The notes: generated from the sequence alone by a model not told the origin. Positions 24,131 to 32,787 are shown, counted from the first letter of the stretch. The stretch: DNA of 62,096 nucleotides from Aquidulcibacter sp. (GCA_027532555.1 JAPZTJ010000005.1:1-62096), one strand, 5' to 3'. Program-made: numbers and translations.

Positions 24131-24271
24131 AAATGTCTGCGCTCGAGCTTAAGTGTATAGCGCTTTGCCAACCTAGTTTGGTGCCTTTGAGACAGGCGGC
24201 ATTTCGGCAATAGTTGGCCGAAAGGAGAAGGTCTGCTTTTGGGGGACTCTGCGGCGAAAGCGGACGTTCAA
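24131..24271 (+). repeat. dispersed intergenic repeat, copy 7 (near full length)
   Basis: Begins 'AAATGTCTGCGCTCGAGC', passes 'GGCATTTCGGCAATAGTTGG', 'CCGAAAGGAGAAGGTCTGCT', and ends 'GGCGAAAGCGGACGTTCAAA'. It occupies most of the 419-base gap 23962-24380. Confidence 0.8.
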
Positions 24272-24380
24272 AAAGACTTTATACTTATTCGCTTTCCTTG
24301 TTCGACGGGGCTGGGCCGTTCTAACAATAAATTCAACGCATCGGGTCCATTTATGGATGCACCCGATGCGTTGATTAGCG

Positions 24381-24851
24381 CTAGTCAAGGACCACGACGG
24401 CCTCAACTTCGAACAACATTGGATCAATGGCGAGCTTCGGGACAGAAATGAGGGTTTGCGCTGGCAATTTACTGCCAAACATCGCCATGACGTTTTGTGT
24501 CAGAACTCCGAGCTTGGACATGTCGTGATTGACCACGTAAACAGTAAGCTTGGCGACCTGGTCCGGTTTGGCCCCGATGCCCTCAAGGGCGGTTCCAAGG
24601 TTCGCATAGGCCTGTGCGACCTGAGTAGCGAAGTCGGGCGACAAGCCACCCGTGCTATCAAAGCCGCCTTGCCCCGAAACATAGGCCAATCGCGTATTTG
24701 CAGGTATAATGACTGCCGTGCTGTAGCCCTTTGATGTTGGATCGCCAAGCTTGGGCGGGTTGACAATAGTTAGCTCCTGAGCAGTTGCCGAGGTTGATAG
24801 TCCCATGATGATTAGTCCTCCAATGAGTAAATGCGTGATAGCGCGTGACAT
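24381..24851 (-). CDS. exported RidA (YjgF/UK114) family protein
   Basis: The 156-residue protein starts MSRAITHLLIGGLIIMGLST, with a Sec signal peptide cleaved near 'TSATAQ'. The rest is a RidA domain: 'PPKLGDPTSKGYSTAVIIPANTRLAYVSGQGG', 'QVAQAYANLGTALEGIGAKPDQVAKLTVYVV' and 'PKLAIDPMLFEVEAVVVL' (in pieces). Classic cytoplasmic RidA deaminates reactive enamines; exported versions have less certain roles. The usual arginine for imine hydrolysis ('R-x-x-x-E' near the C-terminus) is not evident, since 'DPMLFEVEA' occupies that place, so it may not be an active deaminase. It is divergent from a WYL regulator. Confidence 0.85.
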   Translation of the reverse strand: MSRAITHLLIGGLIIMGLSTSATAQELTIVNPPKLGDPTSKGYSTAVIIPANTRLAYVSGQGGFDSTGGLSPDFATQVAQAYANLGTALEGIGAKPDQVAKLTVYVVNHDMSKLGVLTQNVMAMFGSKLPAQTLISVPKLAIDPMLFEVEAVVVLD

Positions 24852-24960
24852 GACTTTCTGAGTCCTTACGAGTCTGAGATGAAGTCTTAGTGGTGGATGG
24901 TATCGCCGATCTCTTTTGTGAACTGGCTGCATGCCTATATGAATTATTAGTGCCAAAAAG

Positions 24961-24974
24961 TGTCACCATTTATG
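24961..24974 (+). promoter_or_regulatory. TGTCACCATTTATG motif between ridA-like and WYL genes
   Basis: This resembles the TGTCAnCATATTAT motif found before the sulfatase, acyl-CoA dehydrogenase and GntR genes. It is the weakest member of the set and may be chance; it could equally be part of the WYL regulator's own promoter. Confidence 0.3.
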
Positions 24975-24987
24975 CTATCGTGCTGCC

Positions 24988-25704
24988 ATGAACACTCGAA
25001 CTCGCCACGACACGATCATTCGCACCCTAAGACGCACCGCCACTGCGACAGTGGACGAGCTCGCGGTCGAGGTCGGAGTTTCAAGGCGCACGATGCTGCG
25101 CGATATCTGTGCCCTTCGCGATCAGGGCTTTGTCATTCATTCAGAGTGCGGGCCAGGAGGCGGCCTTCAACTGGAACCGCAGTCGGTGCAAACCGCCTCT
25201 AAGCTCTCTGTCGTTGAGGTCTTCGCGGTCTTGATCAGCGTCGCGACCATGCGAAGCGCTCGGACTTTTCCTTTTTCCGATTTGGCCGACTCGGCTCTGG
25301 CCAAGATTGAACTTGCCTTGCCATCTGAAAAAGTGAGAGAGCTGCGCGCACTTCTCGATTGTCTTCACGTAGGACAATTGTCGCCACTCCAAGACATTTC
25401 TGATGCGGGTCCGGTCGAACCTACCTTGCTTCCTGCTTTCGAGTTGGCGTTTCTTCAGCAACGGCTCTTGCGATTTAACTACAGAGACGCGAAAGGCAAA
25501 CGAACCAATCGGGAAGTCGAACCACAAGCCATGCTGATTCTCGCGCCGCTGTGGTATCTCGTAGCATGGGATCCGTCGCCCGGGGCTTTTCGGCATTTTC
25601 GGATGGATCGGATCAGCAGTCCCACGGTCATCGACGGCTCGGCGTTTCGCCGAAAGCGAGTGCCTTTCGATGACGACGTATGTCCGTTTAAGGAGCTCCG
25701 TTAG
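24988..25704 (+). CDS. YafY-type HTH/WYL-domain transcriptional regulator
   Basis: The 238-residue protein has an N-terminal DeoR-like winged HTH ('RHDTIIRTLRRTATATVDELAVEVGVSRRTMLRDICALRDQGF', in pieces). The C-terminal WYL domain is 'RLLRFNYRDAKGKRTNREVEPQAMLILAPLWYLVAWDP', where 'WYL' is literal, then 'FRHFRMDRISSPTV'. WYL domains sense small molecules or nucleic acids. It is divergent from the exported RidA gene and probably controls it. Confidence 0.9.
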   Translation: MNTRTRHDTIIRTLRRTATATVDELAVEVGVSRRTMLRDICALRDQGFVIHSECGPGGGLQLEPQSVQTASKLSVVEVFAVLISVATMRSARTFPFSDLADSALAKIELALPSEKVRELRALLDCLHVGQLSPLQDISDAGPVEPTLLPAFELAFLQQRLLRFNYRDAKGKRTNREVEPQAMLILAPLWYLVAWDPSPGAFRHFRMDRISSPTVIDGSAFRRKRVPFDDDVCPFKELR

Positions 25705-25729
25705 CAATCTCACCAAGCTCGAAACGCGT

Positions 25730-25757
25730 ACCAACCTCAACCTCAACCTCAACATCC
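25730..25757 (+). repeat. short tandem repeat (AACCTC units)
   Basis: Three to four units of AACCTC occur between the WYL gene stop and dispersed repeat copy 8. The unit is not in a coding frame and has no evident function. Confidence 0.6.
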
Positions 25758-25767
25758 ACCTTTAGCC

Positions 25768-25906
25768 AATGTCCGCTTTCAAGCAACCGCCAAGCCACCC
25801 CAGATGGCAACCTCTGGCGCATTTGAGACCGGCGGCATTTCGGCAATAGTTGGCCGATTGCGGCTGGTCCGATTTGGAAAACGAGGATCTCCAAAGCCGC
25901 CATTGA
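25768..25906 (+). repeat. dispersed intergenic repeat, copy 8 (full length, best reference copy)
   Basis: This 139-bp copy shows the family layout: 'AATGTCCGCTTTCAAGCAAC' at the left, 'CGCCAAGCCACCCCAGATGG', 'CTCTGGCGCATTTGAGACC', 'GGCGGCATTTCGGCAATAGT' and 'TGGCCGATTGCGGCTGGTCC', then a right end near 'AAAGCCGCCATTG'. In better right ends (copies 3, 7 and 12) the end is GAAAGCGGACGTTC, the inverse of the left TGTCCGCTTTC. An inner pair (TTTCGGC and GCCGAAA) allows a second stem. The rest of 25705-26146 holds nothing I recognise. Confidence 0.85.
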
Positions 25907-26146
25907 TTATTGCTGCCGGGCTATTTTAGAGATCGTAGAGGCTAAGGGCCTCATTTGAAGTTGTATGTAGTTCTGTTTGACCGTGCCTTTGGGAGGTAGG
26001 CAAGTTCACGAGTGACGTTGCCCAACGTTTATGATTTAGTGCAAATTGGAATTTTCAGATTCATCCGAGCGTTGGGAGCTGCCTAGCATTTCATGCTCAC
26101 TTAGAGGTTTGTGAAGGCACTTGAGATCGGCGAAGGATTGGTGGAA

Positions 26147-27019
26147 ATGAAGAAGGGATTTCTATTTGGCGTATTGTTTTTGCTAGCGGCATGTGCTGCC
26201 CGTCCAATTGTTCAATTGCCAACCATACCCACTGCCGCGGAATCGAGAAGCGTAGCGCGCTTAGCTGCTTTACCAATCCTGGCTGGCGATTATTTTCAGA
26301 TCGACTCAGCCACTTTGGGCAGACGCTATCACATTCATGTTGGCTATCCAGAAGGCTATAACCCCGCCAAGCCAGAGCTTTATCCAGTTGTCTACCTTCT
26401 TGACGCAGATTCACTTTTCGGTGTGATCACCGCTGGGCAGCTGTTTATGACCTATGACGACCAAGCAGCCAAAGCGATTATTGTTGGTATTGCTTACGGA
26501 TCGTTTGCGCCAGAAGTGAACAAGCGAGTGATGGATTTCAGTTCGCCTGCCGCCAACGCGTTACAAGGCCAAGGCGGTGCTGCGGCGTTTGATACTTTCT
26601 TGCGCACGGAGTTGATCCCACAAGTCGAGACACGCTACCGGGCGGATCCAGCTCGCCGGATTCTTTACGGACAATCCCGTTCGGGTCACTTTGTGCTTTA
26701 TTCTGCCTTCAACGACCCCGATTTGTTTTGGGGCCGCATCGCCTATAATCCTTCTTTTGAGCCTGGCATGGAGCGCTTCTACAAGTCTCCAGCGATGGCG
26801 ACCCGCACTGATTTGCGTTTAGTTGTGGCTAGCGGGACACGCGACTGGCCCCATAATCGCGCCCACTTCGAAGCCTGGCGGGCAGCTTGGGAAGGCCGCC
26901 AAGATCTCCCTTGGCAGCTCGCAATGCCAGACATTCCTGGCGGCACCCATGCATATGATACCGCAAGCGCCTACCGTACTGGCATGCGCTTCATTGAAGG
27001 CCGTCCAGTCGAACCTTGA
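26147..27019 (+). CDS. esterase-family lipoprotein (IroE/esterase D-like)
   Basis: The 290-residue protein starts MKKGFLFGVLFLLAACAARP, with lipobox LAAC. The esterase_D-type hydrolase domain follows: 'YHIHVGYPEGYNPAKPELYPVVYLLDADSLF', 'AFDTFLRTELIPQVETRYRADPARRILYGQSRSGHFVLY' (in pieces; nucleophile in GQSRSG) and His in 'IPGGTHAYD'. The family hydrolyses siderophore esters, acyl esters or similar. The ATG at 26147 was chosen because the N-terminal 12 codons of the longer frame would spoil the signal peptide. It is a single gene. Confidence 0.87.
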   Translation: MKKGFLFGVLFLLAACAARPIVQLPTIPTAAESRSVARLAALPILAGDYFQIDSATLGRRYHIHVGYPEGYNPAKPELYPVVYLLDADSLFGVITAGQLFMTYDDQAAKAIIVGIAYGSFAPEVNKRVMDFSSPAANALQGQGGAAAFDTFLRTELIPQVETRYRADPARRILYGQSRSGHFVLYSAFNDPDLFWGRIAYNPSFEPGMERFYKSPAMATRTDLRLVVASGTRDWPHNRAHFEAWRAAWEGRQDLPWQLAMPDIPGGTHAYDTASAYRTGMRFIEGRPVEP

Positions 27020-27120
27020 AGTTTGAAAAGATCGTTTCTGTCCAGGGGCGTTGAGTTGCGCCCTTGGCCTTTGCTCAATGCAGATCTTCACCGCACTGAA
27101 AACATCTCGGACTTTGGAAG

Positions 27121-27215
27121 AAGTGGCCGAAGGCGGAATGGCCTGTTTGGGCTTGGAATGATCGGTAAGCTGCCGTTTTTAAGGCCTTGAACGCCAATGG
27201 CAGCTTTTGTGCCGT
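27121..27215 (+). repeat. dispersed intergenic repeat, copy 9 (degenerate)
   Basis: 'AGTGGCCGAAGGCGGAATGG' and 'CTGTTTGGGCTTGG' match the right half; the end has diverged. It contains a possible stem (GCTGCC and GGCAGC, about 27170 to 27205). The family assignment is weaker here. Confidence 0.45.
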
Positions 27216-27287
27216 TACGGGCGACTAGACTCGCGGCTGCCTGACTTGTAATCTGTCTTTCATTGGTCGATCCAAACGAGGGCCTGC

Positions 27288-28004
27288 GTGAAGCTACAAC
27301 TAACCGAACTCATAAAGCCTGCGGTTGCCCTTGCCCAAGCATACAGTCTTCGACGCCATGAACTCGTCACCAGCGAGAAATCTGCGGGGCAGTTCGCGTC
27401 GGAAGCTGACGAAGCTATCGAAGTCAGCATCCGTGCAGCCATCGTCGAAAGGTTCGGTAATGTGAACATCATCGGGGAAGAGCAAGGCGGGTCGTTAAGC
27501 GCCGACGCTTCTGGTTGGGCAATCGATCCGATCGACGGGACGACCAATTTCCTAAGGGGCCTGCCTATGTGGGGAATTTCAGTCGGATTGCTCGAAAATG
27601 GCGTTTCAGTTGCTGGTGTACTTGCACTGCCCGAGTTCAATCTGGTCATAATCGCCGAACAAAATGCACCGCTCTATGTAAACGGCCTACCCTTCGTCCG
27701 CCCAGCAAATCTCATTGGAGGGCGGGTAATTGCCCTAGGGGAGAATGATTTTGAAAGCGGCGAACGGACCGACGAGCGGGCCAGCAAGTTAAGAGCACAA
27801 GGATATACTGTTGTTCGATACAGGTCAGCCGTCTTCTCTCTTGCCAGCGCCGCCCTAGGACGCCTTGATGGCTATGTTGAGCACGGCTGTATGGTCTGGG
27901 ACATCGCAGCGGCTTCCGCGATATGTCGACATGCCGGCCTTAAAACTAACGCTCTGCCTCTCAGCGACGGGCGGTTCTCAATCGAAGCCATAGCGAGCAA
28001 TTAG
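27288..28004 (+). CDS. inositol monophosphatase-family phosphatase
   Basis: The 238-residue protein is an IMPase/CysQ/FBPase-fold phosphatase with the metal-binding motifs 'NIIGEEQGG', 'WAIDPIDGTTNFLRGLPMWGISVGLLE' (DPIDGT) and 'MVWDIAAASAICRHAG' (WDxAA). It removes phosphate from inositol-1-phosphate, histidinol phosphate or related esters in the cytoplasm. It starts at a GTG (27288) with GAGGG six bases before. It is slightly shorter than the typical 260 residues but has all motifs, and it stands alone. Confidence 0.9.
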   Translation: MKLQLTELIKPAVALAQAYSLRRHELVTSEKSAGQFASEADEAIEVSIRAAIVERFGNVNIIGEEQGGSLSADASGWAIDPIDGTTNFLRGLPMWGISVGLLENGVSVAGVLALPEFNLVIIAEQNAPLYVNGLPFVRPANLIGGRVIALGENDFESGERTDERASKLRAQGYTVVRYRSAVFSLASAALGRLDGYVEHGCMVWDIAAASAICRHAGLKTNALPLSDGRFSIEAIASN

Positions 28005-28099
28005 TGACAGATCTGGCTCCTTCTTGCACCTGAAGAGGAATGAGAACTATAGCCACCATTTATCGCCACTTTAGCCGCGTCATTGTAATGCAAACAAGG

Positions 28100-28234
28100 G
28101 CTCCTTTCAGGAGCGCAAGGTTTCCCCATACACGGAAAAGATTGGCGCACCTCGGGCTGTCAGCCCGTCGACAGGACTGACCGATTGCGGATGGTCTGGT
28201 TTGGCGGCACGGTTGGTAAGCCGCCCATTATTTC
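28100..28234 (+). repeat. two small hairpins and dispersed repeat copy 10 (partial)
   Basis: GCTCCT-TTC-AGGAGC (28100-28114) and CGGGCT-GTC-AGCCCG (28153-28167) are perfect 6-bp stems without T-runs. From 28173 'GACTGACCGATTGCGGATGG', 'TCTGGTTTGGCGGC' and 'AAGCCGCCCATT' match the right half of the dispersed repeat. This covers most of the gap 28005-28337; the remainder shows nothing. Confidence 0.5.
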
Positions 28235-28337
28235 AAAAGTAGGGGCAATTATCATGAACCTTGTAACCAATTGAGCATGACGCAAGCCCTTTGACGATGG
28301 CCAATGAACTTACAACGCAAGATATAAGTGAACCTAT

Positions 28338-28823
28338 TCAGAACAGCTGAAACTCAGCATTGGAGCAATAGACTCGGTAGGCGCTCAAGCTAGCGCTCAT
28401 GTTCGGCAGCATTTCAGGAAGATTGTTCAAATCAAACCAATCGAGCTCAAGGCTCTCACCATCCTGCATGATCAAATTTCCCGAAAAGCATCGGGTGAAG
28501 AAGTTAAGCACAAAAAACTGGCACTGATCGCCGTTCGGAAATTCAATGGTCTCTATGTCTGGGTTACTACTGAACCCAAATGGTTTTATATCAGTAATTG
28601 TTAGCCCGGTTTCTTCAAAGACCTCTCGATGGGCTACAGTTCTCAAGTCTTCACCGGGTTCGGCGTTTCCACCTGGGAGACCCCAAACGCCGAAGTCACT
28701 GCGCTTTTGAAGGAGTACTTTTCCCTCGGAATCTTGAATGACTATTCTAACGCCAGGGACTAGCAACAGCCGCGAACCAACTAGCTGGCGAATTTTGCCG
28801 AGATGGCTTTCCTGAAAACTCAT
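28338..28823 (-). CDS. NUDIX hydrolase
   Basis: The 161-residue protein has an intact Nudix box, 'GGNAEPGEDLRTVAHREVFEETGLTI' (GX5EX7REUXEEXGU; shown in full only to place it near residues 51-76). 'GVRIVIQDSEGKVLLQKRSD' precedes it and 'CQFFVLNFFTRCFSG' follows. Nudix enzymes cleave nucleoside diphosphates linked to another moiety. This form resembles MutT/ADP-ribose-type housecleaning enzymes. It is a lone gene; the specific substrate is not determinable. Confidence 0.9.
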   Translation of the reverse strand: MSFQESHLGKIRQLVGSRLLLVPGVRIVIQDSEGKVLLQKRSDFGVWGLPGGNAEPGEDLRTVAHREVFEETGLTITDIKPFGFSSNPDIETIEFPNGDQCQFFVLNFFTRCFSGNLIMQDGESLELDWFDLNNLPEMLPNMSASLSAYRVYCSNAEFQLF

Positions 28824-28962
28824 TTAACGGACCTTTCAAAAAGGGGCGACGATGGTTGTATTCCACTTAAAGGTAGTTGCTCCGGATCCAGCCCGTTAAA
28901 ATCCAGCCAGAGGTTTGCAGTATCTCGAATTGAAGTGAAATGCACTGGACACTCGGTCCACC

Positions 28963-29085
28963 GAATGCCCGCTTTCGAGCAACGGTCAACCACAACCATC
29001 CCAGGCACAACTAAGATCACCGGCCGTTTGCGAAACCTGGTCGAAAGGGGCTGGGTCAGATCTAATCGATCAAAACGCGCCATTA
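28963..29085 (+). repeat. dispersed intergenic repeat, copy 11 (degenerate)
   Basis: Starts 'CGAATGCCCGCTTTCGAGCA' and includes 'GAAACCTGGTCGAAAGGGGC' where other copies have the GGCCGAAAGGAG block, ending 'AAAACGCGCCATT'. The middle is diverged. It covers part of the 325-base gap 28824-29148. Confidence 0.5.
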
Positions 29086-29148
29086 CACAGAGGGCCAAGT
29101 AACAATGGCGCCCTCATTTAATCCGGCTCAAAATCAGCCCGAGGAAGT

Positions 29149-30096
29149 CTAAATCCTGCACAAACGCTGAGCATCAACTGGAACTGCTCCACGATAACAA
29201 GGCTTTCCCAGAAGTGCAGTCAGTGCCTGATACTGAATCAACGCATGACTGGCACCAAAGACGACTGTCACAGTCCTGTGCTTTGCCAGCTGCGCCTTGG
29301 TGAGTTCGTATAAATGGGTATCCCGAGCACGCGAAATTGAAGCCGCTATACGGCTTGTTGCCCATGGTCCATCCACTAAGGGTCCCGCTTCTTCGATATT
29401 AATCATTTTCGGATTAGCCCGTGGATTGAGTGATAAACGCCACCGACGCCAAGCACTTGCATCATTGAGAAGCTCAGGACCCAGACTCAACTCTTTGCGG
29501 CTAAGATCAAGCATGTAATTGATCAATTCACCCGCAGCTTCACTCTCCAAATCGTCGAACTTCTTCTGAGACACCAATTGAGGCACAACGCGAAGCACAT
29601 AAAAGCCAAGTAGGTCCACATCATTGACACCTAGTTCAGTGGCAATGCGGCGAACATCGGCGTCATTCGGCTCACCGCCGAGAAGCTTACCTCGAGCTTT
29701 CAACGCACCCCTAACCGCTGGGTTTGTTTCGCCGCTTGGAAGTAGTCCAAGGGCGTCAGGCTTCTCATTGGCGATCTCCATTAGGCGCGGCGGATTATAT
29801 CCCCAGCTGGTTGGAGCACCTTCAACAATCACTATTCGCGTCGGGATAAGGCCAAGCGTTGACGCGATAAGTTGATGTGTAGGACTATTCGGGTCGGAGC
29901 CGTGGTGGACACCAATGAATACAAGTCTCTGAGTTCCACGCTTGAAGACCATGATTTCAGGATTATCCGACTGACTGGCTGCAAGCTCTTGGTTCCAAAC
30001 CGCAAGTTTTTCAGAACTTCCGCCGCTTGCACATCCAGCTAGAGCCAGAAAGCCCAAACAAGCAATGGCGGACAATTTTGAAGTTGGGATGGCCAT
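29149..30096 (-). CDS. TraB/Tiki-superfamily-like lipoprotein
   Basis: The 315-residue protein has a signal peptide ending in 'LALAGCAS' (lipobox). The core resembles TraB/GumN/Tiki proteins: 'RLVFIGVHHGSDPNSPTHQL' (GxHH/xE start), 'RIVIVEGAPTSWG' and the C-terminal 'VTVVFGASHALIQYQAL', where GxxH is the final catalytic motif. Tiki-fold proteins include metal-dependent proteases and heme- or pheromone-handling proteins; the role here is unknown. It is a single gene on the minus strand. Confidence 0.65.
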   Translation of the reverse strand: MAIPTSKLSAIACLGFLALAGCASGGSSEKLAVWNQELAASQSDNPEIMVFKRGTQRLVFIGVHHGSDPNSPTHQLIASTLGLIPTRIVIVEGAPTSWGYNPPRLMEIANEKPDALGLLPSGETNPAVRGALKARGKLLGGEPNDADVRRIATELGVNDVDLLGFYVLRVVPQLVSQKKFDDLESEAAGELINYMLDLSRKELSLGPELLNDASAWRRWRLSLNPRANPKMINIEEAGPLVDGPWATSRIAASISRARDTHLYELTKAQLAKHRTVTVVFGASHALIQYQALTALLGKPCYRGAVPVDAQRLCRI

Positions 30097-30301
30097 CTGC
30101 TCAATCCTTCGCGAACTTTCTTTGGTCTGGCAGCAAGATAGTCGAACTTTAACTACTCATGTGTGCAGCGCAAGTGCCTGCTCGGAGTACATTTCGTGCC
30201 GCAAAATCAGCTCTTTTATGGACTTGAGCCCGCTCTTTGAACTCCAACCAAGGTCAAGTCCGTCATTCGAAATAGTTTCGCTGTACGCATTTCGAGATCG
30301 C

Positions 30302-30442
30302 CTAAATGTCCGCTTTCGGGCATAGGTAAATGGTGCCTTATCGACCTACTCTGGCGCATAGGAGACGGTCGGCATTTCGGCCGAACTTGGCCGAAAGCGG
30401 ATGGTCTGCTTTGGGCGCGTGGGGGCGAAAGTGGACGTTCAA
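30302..30442 (+). repeat. dispersed intergenic repeat, copy 12 (full length)
   Basis: Left end 'AAATGTCCGCTTTCGGGCAT', middle 'GGTCGGCATTTCGGCCGAAC', 'TTGGCCGAAAGCGGATGGTC' and right end 'GGGCGAAAGTGGACGTTCAA'. The 11-base ends are inverted with one mismatch. It lies within the long gene-poor region 30097-31637. Confidence 0.85.
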
Positions 30443-30486
30443 CGGCGGTTCAAAGAGAGTTTGGCTGTGGCAAGCGGCATCTGAGA

Positions 30487-30623
30487 TGGTGCAGTCCTTG
30501 CGGCACTCACCCTAAGGCGCGAAGCGCATTGCTACGTAGATAAAGCCAGTTCCAAGGCCTCAACTCTTGGGGTGGTGCAGTCCTGCCGGACGGGACCTTA
30601 CGGTGCAGAGCGTATTGCTGGCT
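30487..30623 (+). repeat. imperfect direct repeat (about 49 bp, two copies)
   Basis: Both copies start GGTGCAGTCCT and end with GAAGCGCATTGCT or GAGCGTATTGCT, 88 bp apart, roughly 70 percent identical. A similar GATGGTGCATTCCTTGCG occurs at 56132, at the truncated end of hipA. The function is unknown. Confidence 0.4.
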
Positions 30624-30744
30624 CATGCGCAAGCCAAGATTTACAAGCAATATCCAATACCGTTTTCGTGGAGTGAAGCATTATTCGATAGTGCTTGAGT
30701 CCGTCGAGCCGTGTTGTTTGATTAATACTGGATACCCATTCAGA

Positions 30745-31015
30745 TTATTCGTATTCTATCAAAGAGCCCAACATGTCTATATCCAAGACTTGCTGATAAC
30801 GAAACACGCTAAATCCCGGGATAGATGATTTAATAAAATAAAGTGCCATCATGAATTCAATTGACAGCATCATGCTTTGATCTGACGCTGCATCTACATA
30901 AAAATGTATAAACATATAGCGTGCCATCCTTGTACATTAGTTCAACGCTGTCCTCACCGTCACCGGGGAGAAATTTATCAAGATCAAAGACACTCTTCGC
31001 GTTGTACGTCTTCAT
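30745..31015 (-). pseudogene. small acidic protein gene with a frameshift (unknown function)
   Basis: An ATG at 31015 opens a frame encoding MKTYNAKSVFDLDKFLPGDG, then EDSVELMYKDGTLYV, and then degenerates to a stop. The +1 frame continues naturally from about 30910 as 'HFYVDAASDQSMMLSIEFMM' to 'DIDMLGSLIEYE' and stops at 30745. The change-over is at a run of five T residues, so it is probably a single-base indel (or a sequencing error). The joined product would be about 90 residues, acidic and beta-rich. I do not recognise it; an immunity-type protein is one guess. Confidence 0.4.
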
Positions 31016-31637
31016 TGTTTCTGCCTTCTCGCATTACTCCGCAATCTTCCGCAATTTTTGTTGATCTGACGCTGACCAAGTAATGCGCTTCGCCAAAGAC
31101 TTCATTCCATCAATGGAATGCACCTTGGTCAAGCAATTCTTGAGAACGTCAATAATGTGCCTAAGCCAAATGACTCGGAACTGTTCAATACGTCGCTCCG
31201 CTTGCCTTGAAGCCGCCCGACAATTCTTTCTGCGCAAGCTGGGGTGTTCAGGGCCATAAGAATGGTTTGTTGGGGACAGATGTGACAGACACATAATTTG
31301 GTCAGGTTCTGCATTTCTTCCAGACGCAACCTTGGCAGATCCAGAGGTACAAGCACGCGCATTCTATGGATGGCTATGCATGGCCTTCGGACACTTCGTT
31401 TGGGTCTGTCAGGTCGGTTGACTACGGCATGCAAAACAAGTTGGCCGTCGATAGCGCCATAAAGCAGTCGTGAATGGCGTTCTGGACAGGCATAACGCAC
31501 CAAACGCAACGTCATACTCCAATCGGTGAGGCGGCAAGATTTGCGCAATCGCTAAACAGCAATCGCTTGCAAATAGTCCAGCGGCCAATTGATTGTGGAA
31601 TGAACAACGAGCGAGCGCAAAACCTAATGCGAACAAT
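31016..31637. other. gene-poor stretch, no supported gene
   Basis: Several minus-strand frames of 85-140 codons exist here but have no recognisable domain, skewed composition and no ribosome sites. I call nothing in this stretch. Confidence 0.5.
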
Positions 31638-31775
31638 CTAATCGGTATCGCGATCTTCTTTGCTTCTTGGCCCGTCAAGCAAGCGCAGCGACGTATAAAC
31701 TAGGAAAATCAAACCCACAAAGACGATTAGCCCCGCTAGAATTGACAACTTAGCTAGGTTGAAAGAACTGTCCAT
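31638..31775 (-). CDS. 45-residue single-pass membrane protein (small ORF)
   Basis: The frame from ATG at 31775 to TAG at 31638 encodes MDSSFNLAKLSILAGLIVFV, then GLIFLVYTSLRLLDG, then PRSKEDRDTD. It has one clear hydrophobic helix (residues ~10-30) and a charged C-terminal tail, a layout seen in many real small membrane proteins. An AAGGAG sits very close to the start (one base), which is a weak point. It lies 140 bp after the 31915-32262 gene on the same strand. Confidence 0.5.
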   Translation of the reverse strand: MDSSFNLAKLSILAGLIVFVGLIFLVYTSLRLLDGPRSKEDRDTD

Positions 31776-31914
31776 GCTCCTTCATAAACTGCGATTTTTC
31801 ATCCGCTACTGGGAAAATCCACCAAGGCGGTTGATGTCACGTCAGATTTGAATGCTTAAACGTGCAACATGAAACGAGCAGATTACGCGATACGCCAATC
31901 TCCAAGGGGATTAA

Positions 31915-32262
31915 TTAGAGATAACGCCCCGTGCTTGGATCCTTAAAGCTAACCATGGTTATGGGTTGGCCTTCCCATTCTAAAGTACCCGGCAATGCTT
32001 TATTTTGATCATAAAGTTTCGCGACCAAGAGAGCATTTCGTCGGCTCGTAGCTGCGACGAGGGTCTTACTGAATCCATCCCAATCGTCGATCGTATTGCC
32101 TTCGGAAACTTCCCCGCTTCCGACGAAATATAGTTTCAGATCGCCATAATTCTCGACCATTCCAGTCATTTCCTTGTTGAAGATATCCCCGCTAAGGTTA
32201 TGTCCATGGGACCGGGCCGCCTGTCCGTCATAAGAACGATTAGAAATCACGACATTTGCCAA
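31915..32262 (-). CDS. hypothetical protein downstream of a PaaI-type thioesterase
   Basis: The 115-residue frame begins at a TTG codon (32262) immediately after the stop of the thioesterase gene, consistent with re-initiation. It contains 'SNRSYDGQAARSHGHNLSGD', 'YGDLKLYFVGSGEVSEG' and 'WEGQPITMVSFKDPSTGRYL'. No family is recognised. Composition is normal for a soluble protein. If the TTG is not used, a GTG four codons in is the next choice. Confidence 0.5.
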   Translation of the reverse strand: MANVVISNRSYDGQAARSHGHNLSGDIFNKEMTGMVENYGDLKLYFVGSGEVSEGNTIDDWDGFSKTLVAATSRRNALLVAKLYDQNKALPGTLEWEGQPITMVSFKDPSTGRYL

Positions 32263-32694
32263 CTAATAGGCAAACTCGCTGACGCCCCGCGCAACGAGCT
32301 CCAACGTCCGGACTGACATGACATCACACTCAACATAAGCTCGCGTTGAGCGAAAGCTTCTGACAATTGCCTTAAACAGATAATCGTCATTCGACGCTGG
32401 GGACAGAAAGTGAGTGTGTTGATATACTGTGCCCTTGCCGATACGTTCAGTCGTACCTGAGGCAAGTCCAGATGCGGTATCAACGCCAGCCATAATCGCC
32501 TGGCCGCACATCGAGCCGGTCACAAACTTGACCTTGCTGGATAGGGGTAGAATGACACTGCAATACCCTTCGGACACCGTGAAGTCTTTGAACCCTAATT
32601 CTTTAACCCATGGGGCAAAAATATAGCCGAAGACCTGCTCTACGTTGGTCTGGGTGATAGGAAATAGTGAGTTTCTTGGTGTGCTTCCCGACAT
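32263..32694 (-). CDS. PaaI-type hotdog thioesterase
   Basis: The 143-residue protein fits the PaaI/DUF4442-like hotdog: 'GYCSVILPLSSKVKFVTGSM' then 'CGQAIMAGVDTASGLASGTT', where the D of 'MAGVDTASGLA' is the usual catalytic Asp on the long helix, and 'TVYQHTHFLSPASNDDYLFKAIV'. Such enzymes hydrolyse aromatic or medium-chain acyl-CoA. It is directly followed by the hypothetical protein and preceded by two hairpins in the divergent promoter region. Confidence 0.75.
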   Translation of the reverse strand: MSGSTPRNSLFPITQTNVEQVFGYIFAPWVKELGFKDFTVSEGYCSVILPLSSKVKFVTGSMCGQAIMAGVDTASGLASGTTERIGKGTVYQHTHFLSPASNDDYLFKAIVRSFRSTRAYVECDVMSVRTLELVARGVSEFAY

Positions 32695-32787
32695 AGTAAC
32701 CTCAATGACATGGCAAGCGCAAAATGGCCTGATTAGATCAAACGGGCTAAATGGGAGAACTTAACTGGCAGTAAGAAAGGGTTGGTC

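Noticed and set aside
31129-31678. Two minus-strand frames of 139 and 89 codons, one with 'LRLVRYACPE' recalling a fumarylacetoacetase-type N-terminus
   Set aside because: The similarity covers only a few residues, the composition is unusual and no ribosome site or domain supports either frame.
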